Below, piece after piece: positions 20,117 to 32,100 of a stretch of 64,000 bases of DNA. How positions within the stretch are numbered: the stretch's first letter is position 1; every line of letters begins with the position of its first letter. The stretch is from Archilochus colubris (Eukaryota; Chordata; Aves; Apodiformes; Trochilidae). The stretch is from NCBI GenBank assembly GCA_023079485.1, contig CM041109.1, positions 124,001 to 188,000 on the forward strand. Reading direction: 5' to 3'. The notes under the pieces were generated by a model. The model saw only the letters and a program-made list of their open reading frames with translations. It made no database searches and had not been told where the DNA came from. A program made the position numbers and the translations under genes.

Positions 20117-23100
20117 ATGGCGCCCAGCTCGAAATCGGAGCGGGGAGGCCCGGGGGGGAAGAGAGGCCCGGGGGGAGCAGCCGGGGGATCCGCGGCCGGG
20201 ACGGGGCCACGGGGCCGCCGCGAACACGTTGTGAGGCAGCTGGAACGCGTCAGGGTGAGCGGGGATGGATGAGGGGAAATGGGGGGGGAGTGAGGGGGGA
20301 ACATGGCGGGGGGGGCTGGGGAAGGCTGAGGGGAAAATGGGGGAAAATGGGGGGGAAATGGGGGGAAAATGGGGGGAAATGGGGATTCTGAGGGAAAATG
20401 GGGGGACAGGGGGGTCCTGAGGGGAGACAGTGTGGGGAGGGAGGCTGGGGAGGGGTGAGGGGGGGTGAGGGGCTGAGGGGAAAATGGGGAGGGGGCAGGG
20501 GGGAACATGGGGGGCTGGGGAAGGCTGAGGGGAAAATGGGGGAAAATGGGGGGAAAATGGGGTGCTGAGGGAAGGGGTTCTGAGGGGAGACAATGCAGGA
20601 GGGGCCTGGGGAGGGGTGAGGGACTGAGGGGGGCAGTGAGGGGGGGGCTGAGGGGAAAATGGGGGAGTGGAGGGGGAACATGGAGGGGGGCTGGGGAAGG
20701 CTGAGGGGAAATTGGGGGAAAATGGGGGAAATGGGGGATTTGAGGGAAAGTGGGGGGACAGGGGGGTCCTGAGGGGAGACAGTGGGGGGGCCTGGGGGGG
20801 GTGAGGGACTGAAGGGAAAATGGGGAGGGGGCGAAGGGGGAACATGGGGGGGGGGGCTGGGGAAGGCTGAGGGGAAAATGGGGGGAAAAATGAGGATTCT
20901 GAGGGAAAATGGGGGGGAAAATGGGGATTCTGAGGGGAAATGGGGGGACAGGGGGGTCCTGAGGGGAGACAGTGGGGGGGGGGTCCTGGGGAGGGGTGAG
21001 GGGAGACCCTGTGGGGGGGTATGGGGGTGAATCCTGAGGGGGAGTCCTTGGGGGGGGGGTTCTGGGGAAATCCTGAGGTGGAAGGAGGGGTTGGGGTGGG
21101 ATTGAGGGGGGGGCAGTGTGTGGGGAGGGGGCTCGGGGGGGTCAGTGTATGTGGGGGGGGTCAGTTGGTGGGGAGGGGGCTCGGGGGGGGCATTGGGGTG
21201 GGATCAGGGGGGGTCACTGTGTGTGGGGAGGGGGTTCAGGGGGTGTCAGTGTGTGTAGGGGGGGTCACTGTGTGTGGGGTGGGCTTGGGGTGTCAGTGTG
21301 TATGGGGGAGGGGGTCAGAGTGTGGGGAGGGGTCGGGGGGGTCAGGTGTGGGGAGGGGTCTCAGGGGGGTCGTGTGTGGGGAGGGGTCTCAGGGGGGTCA
21401 GTGTGTGGGGAGGGGTCTCAGGGGGGGCTGTGTGTGGGGAGGGTCAGGGGGTGTGTGTGGGGAGGGGTCTCAGGGGGTGTCTGTGTGTGGGGAGGGGTCT
21501 CAGGGGGGGTCTGTGTGTGGGGAGGGGTCTCAGGGGGGTCAGTGTGTGGGGAGGGGTCTCAGGGGTGTCTGTGTGGGGAGGGGTCTCAGGGGGGTCAGTG
21601 TGTGGGGAGGGGTCTCAGGGGGTGTCGGTGTGTGGGGAGGGGTCTCAGGGGTGTCTGTGTGGGGAGGGGTCTCAGGGGGTGTCTGTGTGGGGGGGCTGCC
21701 GTGTGACGCCCCCCGTGCCCCCTCCCCAGCTCAGTGGGCAGCTCTCCCCACGCCTCTTCCGGAAGCTCCCCCCCCGCGTCTGCGTCTCCCTCAAGAGCAT
21801 CGTGGACGAGGAGTTGTTGTGTGCGGGGTGAGGGGGGGGCTTCAGGGACCCCTGGGGGGGCTTTCCATACCTGGGGGGCTTCAGGGACACCTGGGGGGCT
21901 TCAGGGACACCTGGGGGGGGCTTCAGGGACCCCTGGGGGGGCTTTAGAGACACCTGGGGGGGCTTCAGGGACCCCTGGGGGGGCTTCAGAGACACCTGGG
22001 GGGCTTCAGAGACACCTGGGCGGCTTCAGGGACCCCTGGGGGGCTTCAGGGACACCTGGGGGGGCTTTTCATACCTGGGGGGGCTTTCCATACCTGGGGG
22101 GCTTCAGAGACACCTGGGGGGGCTTCAGGGACCCCTGGGGGGCTTCAGAGACACCTGGGGGGCTTCAGAGACACCTGGGGGGCTTCAGGGACCCCTGGGG
22201 GGCTTCAGAGACACCTGGGGGGGCTTTCCATACCTGGGGGGGCTTCAGGAAACCCCTGAGGGGGCTTCAGAGACACCTGGGGGGGCTTTTCATACCTGGG
22301 GGGGCTTCAGGGACCCCTGGGGGGGCTTTAGAGACACCTGGGTGGGCTTTCCATACCTGGGGGGGCTTCAGGGACCCCTGGGGGGCTTCAGAGACACCTG
22401 GGGGGGCTTTTCATACCTGGGGGGGCTTCAGGGACCCCTGGGGGGGCTTCAGGGACCCCTGGGGGGGCTTTAGAGACACCTGGGGGGGCTTCAGGGACCC
22501 CTGGGGGGGCTTTCTATACCTGGGGGGGCTTCAGGGATGCTGGGGGGCTTCAGGGAGCTTCTGGGGGGCTTACCACACCTGGGGGGGCTTCATGGATTTT
22601 GGGGGGGCTTCATGCACCCCTGGGGGGCTTCCCACACCATCAAGGGTCTCCCCCAGGGGTCTCCCCAACCCAGGGGTCTCTCCCAGGGGACCCCCCCCTC
22701 CATAGCTCTCCCCCCCACCCCAGAGGTCTCTCCCCCCTCCATAGTTCTCCCCCCCTCCCAAGGGTCTCCGCCCCCTCCCAGGGGTCTCCTCCCAAGTTCT
22801 CTCCCCAATCCCAGGGGTCTGCCCCCCCTCCCAAGGGTCTCCCCCCCCTCCTAAGGGTCTCCCCCCCCCTCCCAAGGGTCTCTCCCCAGTCCCAAGGGTC
22901 TCCCCCCAATCCCAGGGGTCTCTCCCCATCCCAGGGGTCTCCCCCTCATCCCAGGGGTCTCTCCCCATCCCAGGGGTCTCCCCCTCATCCCGGGGGTCTC
23001 TCTCTCTGTGCCCCCCCCCCATTTCCCCCCCCCAGGCACATCTTCCTGGGCTTCTCCAAGTGCGGCCGCTACGTCCTGTCCTACACCAGCACGGGGGGGG

Positions 23101-26100
23101 ATGATGATTTCTCCTTCTACATCTATCACCTCTACTGGTGGGAGTTCAACGTCCACAGCAAGCTCAGACTGGTACCCACCCCCCCAGCAAAAAAACCCAG
23201 GGATTTTAGGGTTTTTTGGGTTTTTTTTCCCCCTTTTTGATGCCCCCCCCTCCCCTCCAGGTGCGCCAGGTCCGGCTCTTCCAGGACGAGGAGATTTACA
23301 GTGATCTGTACCTCACAGTCTGTGAGTGGCCCACAGACAGCTCCAAAGTCATCGTCTTTGGCTTCAAGTCAGTGCCCTGACCCCCCCCCAACACCCGGGG
23401 AGCGTTTTGGGGGGGTCCCCAAGGGGGGGGTCCCTGTTTTGGGGGGGGGAAATGAAACAAAAGCAGCTCTGAGGAGAAGGGTTGGAAAGAGGAAGAGCCC
23501 GAGCCAGAAAACGGGGTCCTGGGTGACCCCCCCGGGAGCTGGGATGGGTTTTGGGGTGTGGGGGGGAAAAGGGTTGGGAAAAAAACAAAAAAAAAGGGAT
23601 GGGGGTGGGATAAGAGTGGGGGGGTTGGGTTGGGAGAGGGAGCCAGGAGGGAATTCTGGGTTTGGGGAGGGTTTGGGGAGGGAATTCTCAGATTGGGGTG
23701 GATTTTGGGATGGAATTCTTGGGTTGGGATGGAATCCAGGAGGGAATTGTTGATTTTGGATGGATTTTAGGAGAGAATTCTTGATTTGGGATGGATTTTA
23801 GGAGGGAATTCTTGATTTGGGGAGGAATTTAGGAAGGAATTCTTGGTCTGGGATGGAATCCAGGAGGGAATTGTTGGGTTGGGATGGATTTGAGGATGGA
23901 ATTCTTGATTTGGGATGGATTTTAGGAAGGAATTCTCAGATTGGGATGGATTTTAGGAGAGAATTCTCGACTTGGGGAGGAATTTAAGAAGGAATTCTTG
24001 GTTTGGGATGGATTTTAGGAGGGAATGCTTGGGTTGGGATGGATTTGAGGATGGAATTCTTAATTTGGAATGAGTTTTAGGAGAGAATTCTTGGATTGGG
24101 AGGAATTTCAGAAGGAATTCTGGGTTTGGGATGGATTTTATGAGGGAATTTTTGGACTGGAATGGATTTTGGGATGAATTCTTGATTTGGGGAGGAATTT
24201 AGGAAGGAATTCTTGGGTTGGGATGGAATCCAGGAAGGAATTCTTGGTTCCAGATGGATTTGAGGATGGAATTCTTAATTTGGAATGAATTTTAGGAGAG
24301 AATTCTTGAATTGGGAGGAATTTCAGAAGGAATTCTTGGATTGGGATGGAATCCAGGAGGGAATTGTTGGGTTGGGATGGATTTTAGGAGAGAATTCTTG
24401 GTTTGAGGGGGAATTTCAGAAGGAATGCTTGGGTTGGGATGGATTTTGGGATGGAATTCTTGGTTCCAGATGGATTTTGGGATGGAATTCTCAGATTGGG
24501 ATGGATTTTAGGAAGGAATTCTTGGTTTGGAATGGATTTGAGGAAGGAATTTTTAATTTGGAATGAATTTTAGGAGAGAATTCTTGAATTGGGAGGAATT
24601 TCAGAAGGAATTCTGGGTTTGGGATGGATTTTAGGAAGGAATGCTTGGGTTGGGATGGAATCCAGGAGGGAATTCTTGGATTGGGATGGATTTGAGGATG
24701 GAATTCTTAATTTGGAATGAGTTTTAGGAGAGAATTCTTGAATTGGGAGGAATTTCAGAAGGAATTCTTGATTTGGGATGGAATCCAGGAGGGAATTGTT
24801 GGGTTGGGATGGATTTTAGGAGGGAATTCTCGATTTGGGGAGGAATTTAAGAAGGAATTCTGGGTTTGGGATGGATTTTATGAGGGAATTTTTGGACTGG
24901 AATGGATTTTGGGATGAATTCTTGATTTGGGGAGGAATTTAGGAAGGAATTCTTGGTTTGGGATGGAATCCAGGAGGGAATTCTTGGATTGGGAGGAATT
25001 TCAGAAGGAATTCTTGGATTGGGATGGAATCCAGGAGGGAATTCTTGGGTTGGGATGGATTTTGGGATGGAATTCTTGGTTTCAGATGGATTTTGGGATG
25101 GAATTCTCAGATTGGGATGGATTTTAGGAGGGAATTCTCGATTTGGGGAGGAATTTAAGAAGGAATTCTTGGTCTGGGATGGATTTTAGGAAGGAATTCT
25201 TGGGTTGGGATGGAATCCAGGAGGGAATTCTCGGATTGGAATGGATTTGAGGATGGAATTCTTAATTTGGAATGAGTTTTAGGAGAGAATTCTTGAATTG
25301 GGAGGAATTTCAGAAGGAATTCTTGGATTGGGATGGATTTTATGAGGGAATTTTTGGACTGGAATGGATTTTGGGATGAATTCTTGATTTGGGGAGGAAT
25401 TTAGGAAGGAATTCTTGGGTTGGGATGGAATCCAGGAGGGAATTCTTGGATTGGGATGGATTTGAGGATGGAATTCTTGATTTGGGATGGATATTAGGAA
25501 GGAATTCTCAGATTGGGATGGATTTTAGGAGGGAATTCTCGATTTGGGGAGGAATTTAAGAAGGAATTCTTGGTCTGGGATGGATTTTAGGAAGGAATTC
25601 TTGGGTTGGGATGGAATCCAGGAGGGAATTCTTGGATTGGAATGGATTTGAGGATGGAATTCTTAATTTGGAATGAATTTTAAGAGAGAATTCTTGGATT
25701 GGGAGGAATTTCAGAAGGAATTCTGGGTTTGGGATGGAATCCAGGAGGGAATTGTTGGGTTGGGATGGATTTTATGAGGGAATTTTTGGACTGGAATGGA
25801 TTTTGGGATGAATTCTTGATTTGGGAAGGAATTTAGGAAGGAATTCTTGGTTTGGGATGGAATCCAGGAGAGAATTCTTGGATTGGGATGGATTTTGGGA
25901 TGGAATTCTTGGTTCCAGATGGATTTTGGGATAGAATTCTCAGATTGGGATGGATTTTAGGAAGGAATTCTTGGATTGGGATGGATTTGAGGAAGGAATT
26001 CTTAATTTGGAATGAATTTTAGGAGAGAATTCTTGAATTGGGAGGAATTTCAGAAGGAATTCTCAGATTGAGATGGATTTTAGGAGAGAATTCTTGGATT

Positions 26101-29100
26101 GGGAGGAATTTCAGAAGGAATTCTGGGTCTGGGAGGGATTTTAGGGGGGAATCCTTGATTTGGGGGGGGATTTTAGGAGGAAATCCTTTGCTCTGCGGGT
26201 GGGGAGGGGTCCTCATCCCTGGAAGTGTCCTCGGGTGGGTGGGGGGTGTCCCCAGGAGGGGGGATGGGATCATTTTGGGGGGGGTGGGATCATGAGGGGG
26301 GGTCCCCATCCCTGTCAGGGGGAGGCTCCAGCTGGGGAGGGGGTGGGAATTGGGGCCTCCTGGGGGGGAGGTGGGAAGGATTTGGGGGTGTGGGGGTGGG
26401 AGGGGTCCTTGGGGAGGTCCCGGGGGTCTCAGCCCCCCCGTGTGTCCCCCCCAGCACCCGCTCAGCCAACGGGCTGCTGCTGAACATGATGCTGCTGAGC
26501 GAGGAGAACCACAGGGACATTTACATCAGTGCTGTGGCCATGCCCCCCCCTCACCACTGCCCCGGCTGCAGGGACATGGCCCTGGCACACCCCGGTGAGA
26601 CCCCCCCCCAGCACACCCCAGGACCCCACAACAGCCCCCAACAGCCCCCAACAGCCCCCAGCACACCCCAACAGCACCCCAACACCCCAACAGCACCCCC
26701 TAACAGCCCCCCCCAACAGCCCCCAGCACCCCCCAACAGCACCCCCAACCCCCCCAACAGCCCCCAGCAGCCCCCAACAGTCCCCCAACCCCCACAACAG
26801 TTCCCAGGACCCCCCAACAGCCCCCCAGGACCCCCCAACAGCACCCCAGCCCCCCAGCACCCCACAACAGCACCCCAGCACCCCCCAGCACACCCCAACA
26901 GCACCCCCCCAGCCCCCCAAAGCCCCCCCAACACCCCACAGGACCCCCCAACAGCCCCCCTAACACCCCACAACAGCACCCAACACCCCCCAGCAGCACC
27001 CCCAACCCCCCCAGCACCCCCAACACCCCCCTAACAGCCCCAACAGCACCCCAGCACCCCACAACAGCACCCCGCACCCCCACCCAACAGCCCCCAACAG
27101 CCCCCAACACCCCCTGCTAACAGCCCCCAACAGCACCCCAGCACCCCACAACGCCCCAGCACCCCAACAGCCCCCAACCCCAACAGCCCAGCACCCCAAC
27201 AGCCCCCAGACCCCAACCCCCAACAGCCCCAGACCCCCAACAGCCCCCAGGACCCCCAGGACGCCCCAACAGCCCCCAGCACACCCCAACAGCACCCCAA
27301 CACCCCCCAACAGCCCCCCCTAACAGCCCCCCCAACAGCCCCCAGCACCCCCCAACAGCACCCCCAACCCCCACAACAGTCCCCAGCACCCCCCAGCAGC
27401 ACCCCAACAGCCTCCAGCACCCCCCAACAGCACCCCCAAGCACCCCCCCCAACAGCCCCCCTAACATCCCCCCAGGACCCCACAACAGCCCCCACAACAT
27501 CCCTACAACAGCCCCAACATCCCCTCCTAACAGCCCCCCAACAGCTCCCCAGCAGCCCCCCAGGACCCCCCAAGAGCCCCCAGGACCCCCCAGCAGCACC
27601 CCAACAGCCCCCCAACACCCCCTCAACATCCCTCCCCATCATGCCCCCAGGACCCCCCAACAGCCCCTAACATCCCCCCCCAGCAGCCCCTCCAACAGCC
27701 CCCCCACACCCCCCAATATCCCCCCAACAGCCCCCCAGGACCCCCCAACAGCCCCCAGCACCCCCACAACACCCCCCTGGGTCACCATGGGAGCTCCTGG
27801 AGCCCCCCCAGACCCCTGGGACCCCCTTGGGGACCCCTGGCACCCCCCAGGGTCCCCTCTGTGCCCCCTCCCCATCCCCTGGGACCCCTCCCCATGCCCT
27901 GGCACCCCCCAGGGTCTCCCCTGTGCCCCCTCCCCATTCCCTGTGCCCCCTCCCCACTCTCTCTGCCCCCTCCCCATGCCCCCTGCCCCCTCCCCATGCT
28001 TTGTGCCCCCTCCCCATTCTCTGTGCCCCCTCCCCATGCCCTGTGCCCCCTCCCCATTCTCTGTGCCCCCTCCCCATGCCCTGTGCCCCCTCCCCATACC
28101 CTGTGCCCCCTCCCCATTCTTTGTGCCCCCTCCCCATTCCCTGTGCCCCCTCCCCATGCCCTGTGCCCCCTCCCCACTCTCTCTGCCCCCTCCCCATGCT
28201 TTGTGCCCCCTCCCCACTCTCTCTGCCCCCTCCCCATGCTTTGTGCCCCCTCCCCACTCTCTCTGCCCCCTCCCCATGCTTTGTGCCCCCTCCCCATTCT
28301 CTCTGCCCCCTCCCCATGCTTTGTGCCCCCTCCCCATGCCCCCTCACTTTGCCCTGTGCCCCCTCCCCACTCTCTCTGCCCCTCCCCATACCCTGTGCCC
28401 CCTCCCCATTCTCTGTGCCCCCTCCCCATGCTTTGTGCCCCCTCCCCACTCTCTCTGCCCCTCCCCGTGCCCCCTGCCCCCTCCCCATTCTCTGTGCCCC
28501 CTCCCCATGCCCTGTGCCCCCTCCCCATGCCCCCTCACTTTGCCCTGTGCCCCCTCCCCACTCTCTCTGCCCCCTCCCCATGCCCTGTGCCCTTGCCTCC
28601 CCTGTGTGCCCTCCCATTCTCTGTGCCCTCCCACTCTCTCTGCCCTCCCATTCCCTGTGCCCCTCCCCATGCCCTGGCCTCCCCATTCCTGTGCCCTTTT
28701 GTATCTGTCCCTCCCATTCCTGTGCCCCCTCCCCATTCTCTGTGCCCCCTCCCCATTCCCTGTGCCCCCTCCCCATTCCTGTGCCCCTCCCCATTCTCTG
28801 TGCCCCTCCCCATTCTCTATGCCCTCCCCATGCCCTGTGCCCCTCCCCATACCCTGTGGCCCTCCCATGCCCTGTGCCCTCCCATGCCCTCCCCATGCCC
28901 TGTGCCCCCTCCCCACTCTCTCTGCCCCTCCCCATGCCCCCTGCCCCCTCCCCATGCTCTCTCCCCCCCAGCTCCCCCCCCCCCGGGTGCCCCCCAGCCC
29001 CTGCCCACTCTGGGGGTCCCTAGGGGAGCGTCACTGCCTGCGCCACGGGTTCCTGCTGCACACGAGGTTCCAGGTGGTGTACCCCTTCCCCACCTTCCAG

Positions 29101-32100
29101 CCCGCCTTCCAGCTGAAGAAGGATCAGGTGGTGCTGCTCAACACCAGCTTCTCCCTCGTGGCGTGTGCTGTGGCTGTGCACACACAGGGTACACACCCCC
29201 ACGGGACCCCCACGGGACCCCCACGGGACCCCCAGGACACCCCAGGACCCCTGGGACCACCCCCAGAGCCCCAGGACACCCAGGGACCCCAGGGATACCC
29301 AGGGACATCCAGGGACTCCCCCAGGACCCCAGGGACCACCCCGGGATACCCAGGGACACCCCTGGAGACCCTTGGGACCCCTGAGCCCCCAGGGACACCT
29401 CTGGGACCCCCAGGACACCCCAGGACCCCTGGGACCACCCCCAGAGCCCCAGGACACCCAGGGACATCCAGGGACTCCCCCAGGGACACCCCTGAGACAC
29501 CCAGGGACCTCCCAGGACCCCCCCAGACCCCTGGGACCACCCCGGGATACCCAGGGACACCCCTGGAGACCCTTGGGACCCCCGAGCCCCCAGGGAAACC
29601 TCTGGGACCCCCAGACACCCCCAGGACCTCAGGAATCCCCCCGAAGAGCCCCAGGACACCCAGGCACCCCAGGGATACCCAGGGACATCCAGGGACTCCC
29701 CCAGGACTCCCCCCAGACCCCAGGGACACCCCCAAGACCCTCCAGGACCCCCGGGACACCCCTGGGACCCCCCGGACCCCCCTAGGACCCCTGGGACTGC
29801 CCCAGGACACCCAGGGATACCCAGGGACTCCCCCCCAGGACCCCAGGGACACCCCTGAGACACCCAGGGACCTCCCAGGACCCCCCCAGACCCCTGGGAC
29901 CACCCCGGGATACCCAGGGACCCCACCCCAGGGACACCCCTGGAGACCCTTGGGACCCCTGAGCCCCCAGGGAAACCTCTGGGACCCCCAGGACACCCCA
30001 GGACCCCTGGGACCACCCCCAGAGCCCCAGGACACCCAGGGACCCCAGGGACACCCCTGAGACACCCAGGGACCTCCCAGGACCCCCCCAGACCCCTGGG
30101 ACCACCCCGGGATACCCAGGGACCCCACCCCAGGGACACCCCTGGAGACCCTTGGGACCCCTGAGCCCCCAGGGACACCTCTGGGACCCCCAGACACCCC
30201 CAGGACCTCAGGAATCCCCCCGAAGAGCCCCAGGACACCCAGGCACCCCAGGGATACCCAGGGACATCCAGGGACTCCCCCAGGACTCCCCCCAGACCCC
30301 AGGGACACCCCCAAGACCCTCCAGGACCCCCGGGACACCCCTGGGACCCCCCGGACCCCCCTAGGACCCCTGGGACTGCCCTAGACCCCAGGGAACCCAG
30401 GGACACCCCCAAGACCCCCCAAGGAACCCTGAGACCCCAGGGACACCTCTGGGACCCCTGGTACCCCCCCAGGCCCCCGGGACACCCAGGGACACCCAGA
30501 GACCCCAGGGAACGCCCTGGGACCCCCAGGGACCCCCCCCTGACACCCCAGGGACATCCAGGGACCCCCCAGGACTCCTCTGAGACCCCTGGGACCCCCA
30601 GGGACTCACCCAGGACCCCCAGGGACCCCCCTGAGACCCCCCCAGGACCTTTGGGACCACCCCCAGGACACCCCCAAGACCCCCAGAACACCCCTGAGAC
30701 CCTTGGGACCCCCAAAACACCCCAGGGACCCCCCCCTGACCCCCCCTTTTTCTCCCCCCCCTCCCCAGGTGACCCCAACTCCACTCAGATTCTCTACGAG
30801 CGCCGGGGGTCCGGAGGGCAGGGGGGGGGGCGCCGGGGGGCAGGACCCCTCCCAACCCCCCCTGAGGATTCAGAAGCTCCCGGGGGGGTCCCGGGGGGAG
30901 GGGGGGACCCCGAATCTGTGGCCCCCCCCTCCCCCACGGTCGCCAAAGCCAAAGAATTCGTGGCCGACATTTTCCGAAGAGCCAAAGGGGGGGGAGGGGG
31001 GGGAGGGGGGGTCCGGGGGGGTGAGGAGGAAGAGGAAGGGGCTGAAGGTGCCCCCCCGCCCCTCCCCCCACCCCCCACCACCCCCCTGCACCCTCGGGGG
31101 GGTGAGGGGACCCCCCCAGGACCCCCCCCCTCTGCCCCCCCCGAGCCTGGATACGTTAATTACACCAAACTTCGTTACGTGCTGGAGCCTGGGGAGCCCA
31201 CCCCCCCCGAGCAGGGTGAGACCCCCGGGACCCCCCCAGACATCTTGGGGAGGGGGGGGAGCTTCATTTTGGGGGGGTTTCCTTCGGTTTAGGGGGTCCC
31301 CTTCATTTTCCTGGGTTTTTTTTTTTGCTATTTAAAGGCATTCCCTTCCCCCCCCCCCCTGTTTTGGGGTTGTTGATTCCATTTTGGGGCTTCCCCTCAT
31401 TTTGGGGAGGGGTCCTCTTCTTTTTGGGGCCATTTCTCGCAATTTTGGGGCCATTTCCCTCCATTTTCTGACCGTTTCCCTTGGTTTTAGGACCATTTCC
31501 CTCCATTTCGGGGCCATTTCCCTCTGTTTTGGGGCCATTTCTCTCCTTTTTGGGGCACCCCTTGTCTCTGCTCTCACTCCCCTCCCCTTTCCCCCACTCC
31601 CCCCCCATTTTTGGGGCCATTTCCCTCCATTTTGAGGCCATTTCTCTCCGTTTTGGGGCCATTTCCCTCCGTTTTGGGGCACCCCTTGTCTCTGCTCTCA
31701 CTCCCCTCCCTTTCCCCCCATTTTTGGGTCCATTTCCCTCAAGTTTGGGTCCATTTCCCTCAAGTTTGGGGCCATTTCCCTCAATTTTGGGGCCACTTCC
31801 CTCAACTCTGGAGCCATTTCCCTCAATTTTGGGGCCATTTCCCTCAACTCTGGAGCCATTTCCCTCCATTTCGGGGCCGTTTCTCTCCATTTCGGGGCCA
31901 TTTCTCTCCGTTTTGGGGCCGTTTCTCTCCGTTTTGGGGCCGTTTCTCTCCGTTTTGGGGCTGTTTCCCTCCGTTTTGGGGCCGCCCCTTGTCTCTGCTC
32001 TCACTCCCCTCCCTTCCCCCCCCCTCACCCCCCATTTTTGGGGCCGTTTCCCCCCTCCCAGCAGAGGATGAGGATGATAAGATCTCCCTGCCCTTCGTCG

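Noticed and set aside
21830..22625. Regular direct repeats that could be mistaken for a CRISPR array
   Set aside because: The units are contiguous without unique spacers and lie in an intron of a vertebrate gene.
27787..30060. Plus-strand open frame of 757 codons, Pro/Cys/Ala-rich
   Set aside because: It is a 20-bp minisatellite within DCAF15 introns; the true exon 29024-29188 inside it is joined by splicing to distant exons.
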